A stretch of 64,000 nucleotides of DNA from Rutpela maculata (GCA_936432065.2 OW386285.2:185318301-185382300); one strand, 5' to 3'. Positions 19,795 through 31,695 are shown, counted from the stretch's first letter. Notes: generated by a model from the letters alone, not told the origin. Translations and numbers: made by a program.

Positions 19795-21120
19795 TTGTTG
19801 GTAATACTAATTAAACATGGTTTATGTAAATATGAAATAAAACATTTACCTGTTAATTTCTTTGACGATATTTCGTTTCGAAAAATAACAAAATCATCTC
19901 TTTTTTCTTATTTTGATATAAAACTTGCACCAAGTCCAACTTTGCCTGAAAGTGCTAAACAATTTGTAATAGACGGGTAGATTTCTCCTTAGAAAAGTTG
20001 TGTGGCAATGCCCAGTTCAGTGAAAAGATATTGTTCATCAGTGTGTTTCATTTGTTCGTTATCGTTATCATTATGGTTTAAATAATATTATTATTTTCTA
20101 TAGCTGTTCTAATGAAAACACTTCCCTTAAATTTACAGAATATCATAGAAGAACTAAAAATGCATTTCAGAAAGAAATTAATATTGACCCACAAAAAAGT
20201 AGTAGAGATATCTCAAAACGAATTTTTAGCATCAGTGTCAAATAGAGATCAGTTAATTAAACATCTAACATCAAATTTCAATCAAAATAATATCACTGTC
20301 AAATGTGCGGATGCAGATGCTGATTATTTAATTGTAAGAGCTGCTATTGATTGCTCAGCTGATATGTGTAACCCCGTTATAGTTGTTGGTCAAGATACAA
20401 ACTTAATAAGGTTACTTATTGAGCATTGCAAAACAATAAATGTATACATGATGAGACCCGGTGATTGAAGTTAATCTGATAAAATAACGAATATCTGCAA
20501 GTTATGTTCAGAACTAAGTGAAAATGTAATAAAAAATACTCTATTTGCACATGCCATATTCGGATGCGATACCACCTCTGCATTCTATAAAAATGGCAAA
20601 AAACAGTATTTTCAGTTATGGAAAATAATACTGAACTAAGTAACAGCCTATTAATTTTCAAAAGTTTTGCTGAAGCAAATCAGCTTGCAGTAATTGGGGA
20701 GGAATTTATTTTAAGATGGTATGGCAGTAAAAAAACTAATAGTTTAAATGATTACAGGTTCGTTAGGAATAATCAGATTTTTGCTAGGCAAAATATTTTC
20801 CAGCAATTCGATCTAACAGTTCTTTCGCCAACATCCGATGCCACTAAATATCATACTTATAGATTGTATTGACAAATTCAAGTCTGGTTAGGCGATAATC
20901 TTAATCCAGAGAACTGGAAAAACAGCAGTCATCTAGAACCAATAAAAACAGTACAAAAGTGTGCCCCTGATTCCATTTTAAATATTTTATTCTGTGGTTG
21001 CAAGAAAAATTGCAAACAGTCTTGAAAATGTAAAAAATATAACTTTAAGTGCAGTTCCAGCTGTGTAAATTGCATTGGACATGAGAACTGTGACAATGCG
21101 TCAGGTGTTACTTTCTGAGA
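19795..21120 (+). pseudogene. Broken transposon protein: PIN-like/GCDTTS region plus CXC-like domain
   Basis: Pieces in order: YFDIKLAPSPTLPESAKQFV (19795-19980); a longer frame with KKVVEISQNEFLASV, VKCADADADYLIVRAAI and NPVIVVGQDTNLIRLLIEH (20112-20468); then in another frame LFAHAIFGCDTTSAFYKNGK near 20545; and near 20990-21070 CGCKKNCKQS, CKKYNFKCSS and CVNC. The acidic ADAD and VVGQDTN motifs resemble a PIN-type nuclease fold, and the cysteine pattern resembles a Tesmin/CXC domain. The 'GCDTTS' motif marks a large, poorly named family common in invertebrate repeats. Stops and frameshifts show decay. Confidence 0.65.
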
Positions 21121-21671
21121 ATGAGGCTAGTTTTTAGTTAAAGCTCGTATTTGAGAGTTTTCTATGCGTATTTAATTTATTCATGCTTTTTAAAGAGTTT
21201 ATAGCTTATTTTTTCACAATTTATGAGTTCTGTTATTGTGTTTGTTGTTACGTTCTTTTGTTTTTAGAATGGATTTTATTTTACGAATGTATTACTTTAA
21301 TTAATTAGTATTACTAGTAATAATTGTTGTTTCATTTTATGGTATTAGAATTCAAGAAGTATTCTTTTTTTTATACAAATCTGTTGTTTTGACAACCATA
21401 ACTTTGCTAATATTTAACCGATTGCAAAACACTTTATATCACATTAAAACTTAGCTTTCTCTCAAAATGTTGCCTCTTTACTTTTTTTCCTAAAGTGTCA
21501 TCCGTGCGGGCTATTACTGATTAAAGGAAAACAGTGCCTAATTTCAACATGGCGGTTCATTTTTTCTTTATTTCTGCACGACGAATTTTTTGGGATTTTC
21601 AGTCAGAGACTCGTGGATAGCCTTAGAATACAATCCTGAAGAAATCAGCTTGTTACAAATTTGTTCCGGGT

Positions 21672-22010
21672 CTACCTTTAATTTTACAGTACTATACAGT
21701 TTTGAAGAGTTTTTTGAGAACGATTTCTCAGATTTAATTTAACAAGGACCTAAGCACTGTACACTTATTACACTTATTACCACATATTACCCTTGATTAA
21801 TTTATTAATTAGTTTAGATAATTTTATAATACTTTTAATTTGTTGTCATTCATTGTCTTATGTATCTATGTGGTTTACCTATTTTCAATATCTTTTATAT
21901 ATCTACTATATTGTCTTAATGTTTTGACGTGTATAAGCATCATTATGTATTTTGACACCAATACATTATTATTATCCTCTTTGTCTGTAACATTACAAAT
22001 ATTATTTAAA
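21672..22010 (+). pseudogene. LINE-D C-terminal end and 3' UTR
   Basis: Directly after the transposon the frame reads VLYSFEEFFENDFSDLI and stops near 21741, the expected end of the LINE protein. The rest is an AT-rich 3' region ending in short TTA repeats near 21965. Confidence 0.65.
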
Positions 22011-22059
22011 GATTGAATATTGGGTAAGTCATTACAATAGTATAAATATTCAGATTCGA

Positions 22060-23029
22060 CAGTATCAAATTTACATTTCTAGATTTTTGACAATTCTTAG
22101 CAATGTGCCCCACTTTAAAGCAAATTTGACACTTGGAATTCTTAAAATAACACTCTCCTCTGTGTTTTTGATTACAATGTTTACACTTGTCAACACGTTT
22201 TCGAAAAGTTGGGTTACCTTTTACATTTGGATATCTTCATCCCGGTTGGCTGCCGTGAGCTCCGTTTGACAGATTGGAATCGTTCCCCCACTGGTTGCTT
22301 GATACTTATTGCCTTCCTTATTCTTTCCGTTTCCTTTATTCCTATTAGGTGGCAAATTGGAATTGGACCCGTAGCTAACACTTGTTATATTTGCTTGATT
22401 TTTAGTTTTTAGCGCCAAAGACAGCAGATCTTGTATCGATTTGTCCACGTCTTCTTCACATAGCCTGTTCAAAACTTTGCCTGAGGATAATCCCGGTAAA
22501 AATTTATCCTTTATAACTTTTGTTAAATCTGTCCCAAACCGGCAATTAACTGCATTGCTCCGTATCCTCATGTACCACTCCGCGATTGTTTCGTCGCCTT
22601 GGCTTATTTCATAAAATTTCTTCCTCTCCCTCCAGACACTTACTTGTACACTGAATTGACTTTTCAGTAATTTGCATAGGTCTTCATATTTCTTATCCTT
22701 AGGGAGGTCGGGGAATGAAAGATCCCTCAATAGCTTGTATGTCACTTGTCCAATTGAACTGAGTAAAATTTGTATGGATCTTCCTCTATTTTGTTTGCGG
22801 TAAAATGCTGTTCAAGCCTTTCCACATAAATTTCACAGACATCGAGGTCAGCATTGAATTCAAAGAACTTCTGCACAGCACCAGTAGCGGCCATCTTGAC
22901 TAACTTTGCAACCACATGTATCACGAACAAAATATCTAATATTTTTTCTTTCAGGCCTCTAAATAGTTTTCCCACGTTTATCCATTTTGTATCCTCGTCG
23001 CCAATTTGTTTTATACTTAAATAACACAC
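22060..23029 (-). pseudogene. Gypsy-3 gag with CCHC knuckles
   Basis: Two overlapping frames (22742-23029 and 22221-22745) give a capsid-like protein: AVQKFFEFNADLDVCEIYVE, KKFYEISQGDETIAEWYMRI and KFLPGLSSGKVLNRL. Beyond them lie CKHCNQKHRGEC and CQICFKVGHIAKNC near 22090-22190 (zinc knuckle). The block order fits Gypsy elements whose primer site is TTGGCGACGAGGA, which lies just upstream. Pol is absent, so the element is truncated at about 22050. Confidence 0.8.
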
Positions 23030-23850
23030 GTATAATATTTATAACTGTGGTTTATTGAGACCATATACAGAGGTTAACAGTGACCTTTTAACTCCATGAG
23101 GTAGTAGGAAAAAGATACTTTCAGTGGCGGCTGGTGAAATTTCAATATTTTTTTTCTCGTCTGTGGCGCATGGGACCCATACGAAATATGGGAAATAACA
23201 TCTAGAGAAGCACTTCTCTAATGACCCCTAATAAATTTTGAAAAAGCAGTTTGCGAAAAAATTTTTGAAAATTCGTTAGCCTCCCCTGGGTCTAGGGACT
23301 CCTGTTTATTTTTATTTTTTTTTTGTCATATTATATGCATTTGACTTTTCATAAAAATACAATAGATTTTGCAGTTTGTGAAAATATTTTCATTACTAAA
23401 TGAAATACAATGAACTGAATATTTGTAATTTACAATTTAACAAATTACAATATTTTGATTCGTTGTATCTCAGTTAGTAATGAAAATATTTTCATAAACT
23501 CCAAAACCTATTGTTGTATTTTTATGAAAAGTCAAATGCATATGACAAAAAAAATAAAAATAAACAGGAGTCCCTAGACCTAGGGGAGGCTACCGAATTT
23601 TCAAAAATTTTTTCGCAAACTGCTTTTTCAAAATTTTTTAGAAGTGCTTCTCTAGATGTTATTTCCCATATTTCATTTGGGTCCCATGCGCCACAGACGA
23701 GAAAAAAAATATTGAAATTTCACCAGCCGCCACTGGAGACTGTAGTGGGCATCCGGAAATGTAGATAAAATGGGCGCATGTGCACAACCATGTGACAATA
23801 TATGACATGCCCTACTAAATGTAAATGTATCGGCTATAATTAGTTCTTTG
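23003..23850 (-). repeat. Gypsy-3 5' LTR and primer site, containing a MITE
   Basis: On the minus strand the sequence runs from about TAGTAGGGCATGTCATATAT (near 23815) through the MITE at 23122-23735 and an AATAAA signal to AATTGGCGACGAGGAT (about 23000-23015), the primer site. The outer LTR border is not certain because no second LTR is visible. Confidence 0.5.
23122..23735. mobile_element. Palindromic hAT MITE, copy 2
   Basis: Same family as 12986-13609, with the same ends. The flanking 8 bp, GATACTTT (23114-23121) and GAGACTGT (23736-23743), match at 6 of 8 positions, so the duplication has diverged. It is inserted in the Gypsy-3 LTR. Confidence 0.85.
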
Positions 23851-24690
23851 CCAGGTTTATAATTTAAAGTGAAACTGTATCTTCTAAGCTGAAGAAGAAT
23901 TCATTGTAACCTAGCTGGGCACTCATTTAGTGGCGTGTTAATAATCTGAACAAGAGGTTTATAGTCTGTTTCTACATTAAAGTGCTTTCCATAAACAAAT
24001 TGAAAAAATTTAGATACCCCAAAAGAAACTGCGACTAATTCTTTTTCTATTTGATTATAGTTTTCTTGAGCCTTTGTGAGAGCTTTCGAAGCGTAAGCAC
24101 ACGGTTTACCACCCTGCATTAAAATAGTGGCTACCCCCTTTGAACTGGCATCAACTGAAATAGTAATAAATTTATTTACATCATAAAATTGTAAACACGG
24201 ACTTTCACTAGCTAAACGTATAACGTTCTGAAAAGCCCATTCTTGCTCTTCCTCCCAAGTAAATAAAACCTCTTGTTTTAAAAGTGACCTTAGTGGAGCT
24301 GTTAGCTCTGATAATTTATCTAAAAATTTCCCGATATACGTAACATAACCTGTACATCTTTTTTACATTCGGGCCTTGACATCTTTTTTATTGCTTGAAT
24401 TTTAGAATTATCAAACCTTCTTTTGAAATTTTATGTCCCTAGTTTACTTGTTTAACAAAAAACTTACATTTATCTTTATTGAATTTTATTCCACTAGATT
24501 TAGCTACTTTAAAAACGTTTTCTAGAATTGTGTTATGTTTGGCTTCACTTTTAGCATAAATTAATAAATCGCCTATGTATACCTCACAACTTTCTACTTT
24601 ACTAAAAATATCGTTCATTCTTTCTTGAAAAACTTTCTGAGAACTGACAAGCCCATAGGGTAATCTTAAATAAGATATCTATTAAACTTA
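23851..24690 (-). pseudogene. Gypsy-2 RT end and RNase H
   Basis: Minus-strand pieces read VEVYIGDLLIYAKS-type palm sequence near 24560 (the catalytic YxDD box is damaged to YIGD) and IKFNKDKCKFFVKQ. RNase H follows at 23901-24119 with CAYASKALTKAQENYNQIEK and HFNVETDYKPLVQII. The order fits Gypsy pol. The sequence joins the Gypsy-3 LTR near 23850, so the rest of the element is lost. Confidence 0.8.
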
Positions 24691-24832
24691 CGGGTATTAC
24701 ATTGGCCATCGCACCTGTATCTAGCTTGAAACTTATGTTTAAATCATTAATAGTCAAAACCGCCACCCATGATTTCTTAGAGAATGAGTTGACTCCATTC
24801 ACTTCCTGGATAGTCTGCTCAATTGACTCCAT
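24691..24832 (-). pseudogene. Gypsy-2 protease, fused to RT by deletion
   Basis: The frame contains ISFKLDTGAMANVIPVSLID, the protease active site of K02A2.6-type Gypsy elements. It is followed after a few residues by the 'LPYGL..F' RT region (read across a frameshift), so the N-terminal half of RT was deleted. Confidence 0.75.
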
Positions 24833-24860
24833 AAAAGTGAAGTCATCCTCATGTATTTTC

Positions 24861-25690
24861 TTAATTAAAATTATTGGGAGATTTTTTTATTAAATTTGGA
24901 ATATTTTTGAATATTTGTTTTTTGGTTAGACGATTTACAAATTGAACTAAAATGATTATATCTACTACAAATCCTGCATTGTTTCCCTCGGGCTGGACAT
25001 TGCTGGTGTTCGTGGTGACTCGTGAAACATCTGGAGCACCTCCATCTTTGCCTGCTGCTCTCATATTGTGTTGATCTCTGTTGTACTGTCCTCTGTCCTT
25101 GTAGCTCACTGCATAGACTGTGCTTGCACTATACCCTTTGGACAAGCCGCTGGCAGAGCCATTTGTAATTTGCTTATTCTGCTCCCTCGAGTTTTCCACA
25201 TTAACACATATCCTTATAACTTCTTCTAGAGTTTCTACATCATCGAATAACAACTTTTCTCTTATTTTCTTGGAGACTATACCACATATGAGTATGTGTT
25301 TAACCAGGTTACTTTCAATATTTTCTAACTCATATGATATAGCCTAGACTTTTAAAGCTCCGGAATATAATTATCAGTTGAATGACTTACAGTTTAATAA
25401 TTTATGTCTCTCATATGCAAGATTTTTTCTGGGATTAAAATATTCTTCAAACTTTTGTAACAGAACTTCTAATTTATCTTTCTCTTCTACTCCTAACTTA
25501 AAGGTATTAAAAATATGCATACCTTCCTCTCCAGTTAGTGTCAATTGGGCACATTTCGTGGCAGCTTCCTTTTTACTAATTTCCGTAGCCTGCAGGTATA
25601 CTAAAAATCTCTGCTTCCAAAATCGACAGTTTTCTCATAAATTCCCAGAAAATATCATCGGAGGCACGCCACGTAAATCCATCTTTTCTA
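24861..25690 (-). pseudogene. Gypsy-2 gag
   Basis: Starts near 25685 (MDLRGVPPMIFSGN) and continues through LQATEISKKEAATKCAQL, KFEEYFNPRKNLAYERHK and the open frame 24861-25253 (FDDVETLEEVIRICVNVE). This is the gag of a Gypsy element. The zinc knuckle after it is decayed. Several stops interrupt it. Confidence 0.75.
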
Positions 25691-26062
25691 CTGTCACAAC
25701 TTTTCAGCCACAAATATCTCGATTAACCCTGTCACTGCTCAAAGCGTGTATATGCGCGAAAAATAAATGAGCCCACTGTGCTCCAAGCGCGTTAACTCGC
25801 CTGTCGTTTTTAAATTGGTTCAGACTGCTCAAAGCGATTTAACACGCGTATATGTATTATTAAACATCCAACTGGTCAATTTGTAATATGTCCCTCCCTC
25901 AAAAATTTTATTACCCTATACACCGAACCTCCTTCTGAATTAGTATACATTTAGCATTGCAACAGGTGTATTCTTTCCAAATATTCTAATAAATACAAAA
26001 ATGTCGCGTAAATATTTAACAGAAAAGGACAAGAAATTTTAACAAGAAGTGACAGTGAGGAC

Positions 26063-27517
26063 TGTAACGGTTTAAAAACAATATCGTTGAGCGGTCGACT
26101 TTAAATTTATTCGCGGGGAAATATTCTACTCCGTAAGCTAATTGAGTTATTAGAAGACGATATCAGCAACGTTAATTTAACCTAGGTGTATATCTGGTTG
26201 CGCATCAGGCCGGAGTCGAGCGGTCTCAGTTGCCGAGGAACTTGTTTTTTCCCTGGGACTGATAACTTTTTGTTGGGCATAAAAGTATATGGTGACAAAT
26301 GCTGGGTTCGTATTGAATTTGTTTATATTTATAAACATTCGTGAGGGGATTTATAATACGAACCTAAAAGTTAATAATTTTCAATTGGTGTATTGGTGTC
26401 TCTGGATTGGAGAAGATATTTATTTGTTGGAAGATTGAAAATTTCCGCTTTCGGGATTTATTGTCACCATAGCTCTGGGTTAAGTTATCTAGCCCTTTCA
26501 ACTGTTTGGAAATTAAACCCTCTTGTCTAAGAGGTAAAGTATCCAGGTATGTTATTTACCATCATCTCTAATTTTCTCGTATTATTTGTAGGGTTTTTCG
26601 TACCGGCTTTCATTACCGGTTATATTTTAAATTAGTTCGTAGTTTAAATTTTACTACACGGAAAATACGTCTACTTGGTGTAACTAGGACTAGATTGTAT
26701 CCTGTTGGGTGTATGTAGTCAGATATAGTTGGAAATTCAGTAGAAGAAAATATATTTTCCAAGGAGGAGATTCAGGCCTCAAATGGAAATCCAATTTGGC
26801 AGTTCAAGGAGCCCCACCAAACAGATAAGCCTTACAAGTTATTCTAATTTTACGTTTCATTGGTTTTGGTATTTGTTATCTTAAATATTTAGGAATAATC
26901 GAGATAAATTGCATTTAATGTCACCTTAAATTTAATGTGCTGAGTTTCAGAATTTACACATATTATCAAATTGTGTTTGTTTATATAGAAGTGCTGCCTT
27001 GAAAATATGCAGTTCGTATTCGCTCTATTTTATTAGCACAGATTAATTCTTACGTATAGCTATAGCTCGCAAAAGTGCATCTGGTGCGCTGCAAAATCAT
27101 ATGTAATATATCACTTATATTATTGTCATTATAATTAACTAATTTGTTAACCGTACGTGATCACGTTTGGGTATAATTCATACGTATTATACATAACATT
27201 AGTTATTTTGAATTATTGTGCATTTTGATATTAGTTTTCATATACACTGCTCGCACAAATTAATGATACATTTTCTCGATTCGTTTTGTAAATCAACTTT
27301 TCTATTAAATTAAGTATTAGATTTTACTTGCGGCTATTATTTGGTGTGGCATGAATGCTCCCTGACTTTCCTAGTCTTTTTTCAGGGTTACTCCTACAAT
27401 AATTAATCATTCAGGTATTATTTACTTTATTGTATTTTCGTAGTTTTGTAATTTCAGGAGAATACATTATAAATAGTGGTATATTATACAGCCAGATTAA
27501 ATTACGTGGCGCCTACA
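26063..27517. mobile_element. LTR-like segment TGTAACGG...GGCGCCTACA inside the piggyBac remnant
   Basis: Its terminal sequences match those of the 7983-9605 insertion (TGTAACGG start, GGCGCC(T)ACA end), which suggests the same LTR family. No matching target duplication is visible, and the interior has no recognisable gene. Confidence 0.45.
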
Positions 27518-27924
27518 CCTTTTTTTTTTTATTATTACTTAATCGTTTACCTAAGTATAGCTGAGGCACTGGCACGCATATATACTTATTAGTCACCAAA
27601 TTATTGTAGGGAGAGATTCCCCTTTTTTAGTCTGGGCATTTATATGGCGATTTTCAAAACGAACCTGGTATAAAAGTAAGTTACCAAACGACTGTCTGAG
27701 ATATAATTCCAAGTAATCGTTACAGGACGAATATATGAATCAATCTGACGATAGTTGTACCTTAATGTTTTTGATAAGAATGTTGTTTTGTTTTTATGTT
27801 TATGTTTACTTGCACTGTTTTGTACTGTTTTAACCATTTTTTAAAAATAAATTATTATTATTGAAATTAGAGCACTTGGTTTTTGTTTTTCTTTTAATTT
27901 TATACATAATAATAGACTATGCAT
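27518..27924 (+). other. Probable piggyBac 3' UTR remnant
   Basis: AT-rich, with an AATAAA signal at 27846-27851 after a run of TTTTGTTTTTATGTTTATG. Nothing else is visible. Confidence 0.3.
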
Positions 27925-29436
27925 CACAGTAGGCTAGAACAACCTTTAAATGAAATATGCATGCACTCTCTCAATTCTTACGGGAAATGGTAGCGTTATC
28001 TGTCCCGAAACAATTTCCATAAAATCTGAAATCATTCCCTTGGCCGTTTTCTAGAAAATTCACTTTTAATTTTTTTTTTTAACTGATTTTTGCATGGATA
28101 AAAACAAGAATCTACTACATTTTTGAAGTCTCTGAACCCGGACATATTTCAAACAACCTATCAGTTAAATATCAGTTATCTTCTTCAATCCCCGATTCTT
28201 ACGTTTATACAATAGACAAAGACAGTATCTATTTTCATTGGGCGTTTTTGCATGATTGCTTTGATTTTAATCATGGTCACAGAAAATTTTCACTCTTGGG
28301 TTCTTGGATTGTTTGCCTAGTTAATTCTAAAGAGTAACTGACCGAGCGACGCCAATATTCTTTGGCAATGATGGTCTCAGATATCTAAGGTTGAGCAGAA
28401 CTACTGCTCTTTGCCCTAGTACATCGCTGTAGGCCTGGACCGGCCTCGTGCGGGGTGGGCAAGCTTACTTTACATTAACCCCACTCACAAATGTGAGCGT
28501 TGTGGATGATTTCACCTCCCAGGGTCCTGGCTTGATGGACCTTGCTGGCTAAGTTTATCTTCTGGCGCTCTTCTGTCTTGATGATCTTTCTTCACCAGCT
28601 TGTCACCCCCGGGGTAGTCATCTGTCTGTTCGGAAATTTTTGGGTATTTTTGACTGGGATTGACTGCCAGTACGCAGAATGTCAATTGACATCCTGCCTT
28701 CTGGATCATCGGGTGAGGGATGAGCTATGTAGCTCGAGGAAGTGCAGACCTAAGTGCTTTGGTAGCACTTTCGGTCTGCACGGAGCTAGGTGACTACGGG
28801 TACTGGACGGCGTTTCGTCCGGTACCTGCAGGGTAGTGGGTGGGTGGTTGGGTTATCGTCATGTCTCTTCTGTGGGTTATCTTCATTGGCGGTGGTATGG
28901 TTCTCATACTCACCCGTTATCGGACTGAGCAAATGGAAAGTCTACTCAGAAGATCAGTAGAGGTGCTCGGATTTCCCTAGCAAATCTAGTTACGCAAATA
29001 GTAATGTTATTCATTGGTTATGGATATATTGGTAGACAAAAATTGCTGTCATTCAAAATAACATACGAATAGATCTAATTATTTTGTCTAAATTGAACTA
29101 CTTGGAAGGTTTATATAACCCGATTATTATCAAAACGTCTGAAGTTGTCCAGCATGAAGGTTTCTTGTATGTTATTTCCCCAAACTTGCCTTAAGTTTAA
29201 ATTTGTATTGGAATGTTTAATTTTACTTTCTTGATTGACATTTTAACTACCTTATCAATGCAAAAAATCAATTTTCAAAAAAAAAAAAAAATTAAAATTG
29301 AATTTTCTAGAAAACGGCCAAGGGAATGATTTCAGATTTTACGGGAATTGTTTCAGGACAGATATAGCTACCATTTCCCGTAGGAATTGAGAGAGTGCAT
29401 GCATATTTCATTTAAAGGTGGTTCTAGCCTACTGTG
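27925..29436. mobile_element. 1.5-kb TIR element with a GC-rich structured core
   Basis: Inverted repeats of about 140 bp begin CACAGTAGGCTAGAACAACC (left) and end with the inverse, flanked by the 4-bp duplication GCAT (27921-27924 and 29437-29440). It lies inside the piggyBac remnant. Its core (28340-28860) is unusually GC-rich and hairpin-rich. No transposase is visible. Confidence 0.75.
28340..28860. other. GC-rich, hairpin-dense core of unknown origin
   Basis: Contains GTGCAGACC...GGTCTGCAC enclosing AAGTGCT/AGCACTT (about 28743-28781), GGTACTGGACG...CGTCCGGTACC (28799-28825), GAGCTA/TAGCTC (28719-28733) and GAGCAG/CTGCTC (28394-28411). Base composition contrasts with the AT-rich surroundings, suggesting a captured or older structured sequence. 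The weak open frames here (28512-28709 minus, 28542-28793 plus) have no recognisable domains. Confidence 0.5.
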
Positions 29437-29717
29437 GCATACAATAAACCAAATCAAATAGTAATGTAATATCGGATCTGCGTGCTCTAAGCGCGTATAT
29501 CCGCAAGCGGTCAATTTATTGCGCACTACACGAGAATTACGTGAAACCGCGCTGCGCAGCGAAAGGGTTAATTCTCGATGATAGGGAATTAGTGAATTGA
29601 AACTTAGTGCATAGTGGTGTTAATAAACTAAGCATCATTATGCAGTTATATTACTTATAATAGCACATTACATATAGCTTACCATATAACCTCTCTATAT
29701 GAATGATGTCCGAAATA

Positions 29718-30060
29718 CCTTGCAATTAAAGCCTTTAATAAATTGCCTGACAAATATAAACCTCTTAATGAATTACAATTTAAGAAAGAGCTAAAAAAAA
29801 TCCTACAAGATAAATGTTATTACTCCTTTAATGAGTATTTAGAGGATAGACTATGAATCCGTAGTTTTTTAAAATTTATTCATGTAGGTACTGTTTATAT
29901 ATTGTCTTTTGTATTGTTTTACAATTTTACTTTATTTTTGTTTTGTATTTTATTCTATTTTATTTTATTTTTGTATTGATTGACTGACTTATTCTATATT
30001 GTGTAACCACAATGTAAAGAATTAATAAATTATTATTATTATTATTACTATTATTGTTAA
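29718..30060 (+). pseudogene. LINE-E RT C-terminal end and 3' tail
   Basis: The frame reads ALKAFNKLPDKYKPLNELQF and CYYSFNEYLEDRL before a stop near 29853, the usual end of a CR1/Jockey-type RT. It is followed by an AT-rich 3' UTR ending in ATTATTATTATTATTACT, a typical LINE tail microsatellite. Confidence 0.75.
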
Positions 30061-31047
30061 GACGTAGAAATTTTGATTTTAAATTGTTTAATCGAAACTC
30101 AAATACTGAAAATTGTTTAAGAGCGGTGAATAAAGTTGTGAGGGATTATGATGTAGACATTTTTTGTATCAGTAGAAATAAACTGGAGTTGTTGCTTAAA
30201 ACCCAATAGAAACTAAGTAATGTAAAAATAAGACAGATGTTTTTGTGATGTTTACCTCTTTATATTTATACCCACTATATTTTGTATTTACATTTTTGAT
30301 ATTTTAGCTGTTACACTTTGTATTTATATATATCTTTGTTTTATTTGTATTCTGTCACATCAAATGTGTTGTCACCTATGGCTACTGTGTTACGTAATTG
30401 GAAAGTGTTCTGTATATATGCAGTATAAATAAAATAAAAATATCGACATCATTGGTTTCCCCATAAACGTGCTTGTTCCTAGTCAGAGTCAAAACTGTGA
30501 ACCTGGAGGTTATGCTGCATCGTGTGCGATACACTTTCATTTTGGGGGACATGTATTCTCTTTTGAAAGTTAGTTCGATTAGGTAGGGATTCATTTTTAC
30601 TTTAAAAACACATAAGTACATTAGTAGCACACAAGGCTAAATCAATATACTAAAGGCTACATTCGAATAGTAAATAAAAAACGCAGTGTGCATATCGAGT
30701 ATAAATAATCTATTGCTTCTTATTACAAGGTCACTTCTGTGCTTGTCCCCTATACTTCATGACTTGTGATTGGCAATTGATCTTTAACAACTTGACTGAC
30801 CAATCGGAAGCCAATATGCGTAATGCATTATCTTGTAGTACCTAATTTATGAAATTGTGGGAATGTATCAAGGGGAATGTATCATGGGACCCAAAGTGAT
30901 GGTTGACCAATCAAATGGCGTAGATAAATCTATGTCATATTAAGAATTTGAATTTCTTCTAATTTTATTTTGAACTGCTACTGCGTGTTTGAGAAAAATA
31001 AAAAACTCATGTCCTTTGGTTTTCCCTTAAGTATCCAAATGTGATAT
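30061..31047. other. Unassigned AT-rich stretch
   Basis: No gene recognised. A piece near 30130-30180 (VRDYDVDIFCISRNK) could be a relic of a LINE endonuclease, and 30240-30440 resembles a retroposon 3' UTR. Confidence 0.3.
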
Positions 31048-31627
31048 CACTCTGTACAAAATTATTGAGATTTGACTTATGTTGAAATTTTTTGTACCTT
31101 TGGGTATAAGTAGTTTTAAGCATGCTGATCAAAAGTTGTAATGGATGCACCCATGAAAACCCATGCATAATTTTTGCTTTAGGCGATAGGGTGAAAATTA
31201 TATCATATATTTTACATAAATGTAAATATATGTGGGTGTGTGGGTGTGCCCACGTGTCCAAACCTCTAGAACTTATACGTTCATCTATGAACTGAAAATG
31301 TAATTATTGTGTGTTAACAAGTTACTCTTGGCATTAGCCAGTGGACATGCTAGATGTATATTCCTTTAGGGTGCTTGATTACCGTGAGTCCCCTTACCTC
31401 TTACGATATGGTGCTTGATTACCTAGACCTCTTGCCTCTTACAGTAAGCGCTCTGTAATGTAACATCATATTTTCATCCTATATCTTTCTGAACCCTCTG
31501 GAGCAAAAAATATGGGTTTTCATGGATTGCGTCCATTACAACTTTTGATTAGCACACTTAAAACTACTTGTCTCCAAAGTTACAAAAAATTGCAATCAAA
31601 AGCCAAATCATTAATTTTGTGCAGGGT
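31048..31627. mobile_element. MITE with about 150-bp inverted repeats, 5' of the Pkn exon
   Basis: 31048-31200 and 31470-31627 are inverted copies (for example GTAATGGATGCACCCATGAA against TTCATGGATTGCGTCCATTA), with ends near CTCTGTACAAAATTA. No clear target duplication. It sits in the intron upstream of the Pkn exon. Confidence 0.65.
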
Positions 31628-31677
31628 TCTTTTTGAAAGAATCGTGTTATTTATTATTAGATAAAAGAAATTATAAA

Positions 31678-31695
31678 TTTTTATTTCTTTTCTAG
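31678..31695 (+). promoter_or_regulatory. Splice acceptor of the last Pkn coding exon
   Basis: A polypyrimidine tract (TTTTTATTTCTTTTCTAG) ends in AG at 31694-31695, immediately before the in-frame exon. Confidence 0.75.

Larger units (their letters stand above)
17615..21671 (+). mobile_element. TIR transposon with ACCCGGAACAAA ends and a GCDTTS/CXC protein
   Basis: Both ends start ACCCGGAACAAA. After removing the inner palindrome (17627-19456), the two termini are inverted repeats of about 300 bp (19457-19745 and 21360-21671). The element splits LINE-D. It encodes a broken protein (19795-21120) with a nuclease-like middle and a CXC-like tail. I could not find a convincing target duplication and do not recognise the superfamily. 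Without the palindrome it is about 2.2 kb. Confidence 0.75.
25727..29567 (+). mobile_element. piggyBac-like remnant with TTAA ends
   Basis: Ends are CCCTGTCACTGCTCAAAGCG (left) and its diverged inverse (CGCTGCGCAGCGAAAGGG, right), flanked by TTAA at 25723-25726 and 29568-29571. Subterminal repeats of AAGCGCG...TATA occur on both sides. A start-like frame MSRKYLTEKDKKF at 26001 resembles the N-terminus of piggyBac-type transposases and is interrupted by an insertion at 26063. The transposase body is missing. Confidence 0.75.

Noticed and set aside
26063..27517. Complete LTR retrotransposon inside piggyBac
   Set aside because: No gag or pol motifs and no target duplication found. Only an LTR-like segment is supportable.
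28512..28793. Overlapping frames on both strands in the GC-rich block
   Set aside because: Mutually overlapping, short, and no recognisable motif. The hairpins explain the composition.
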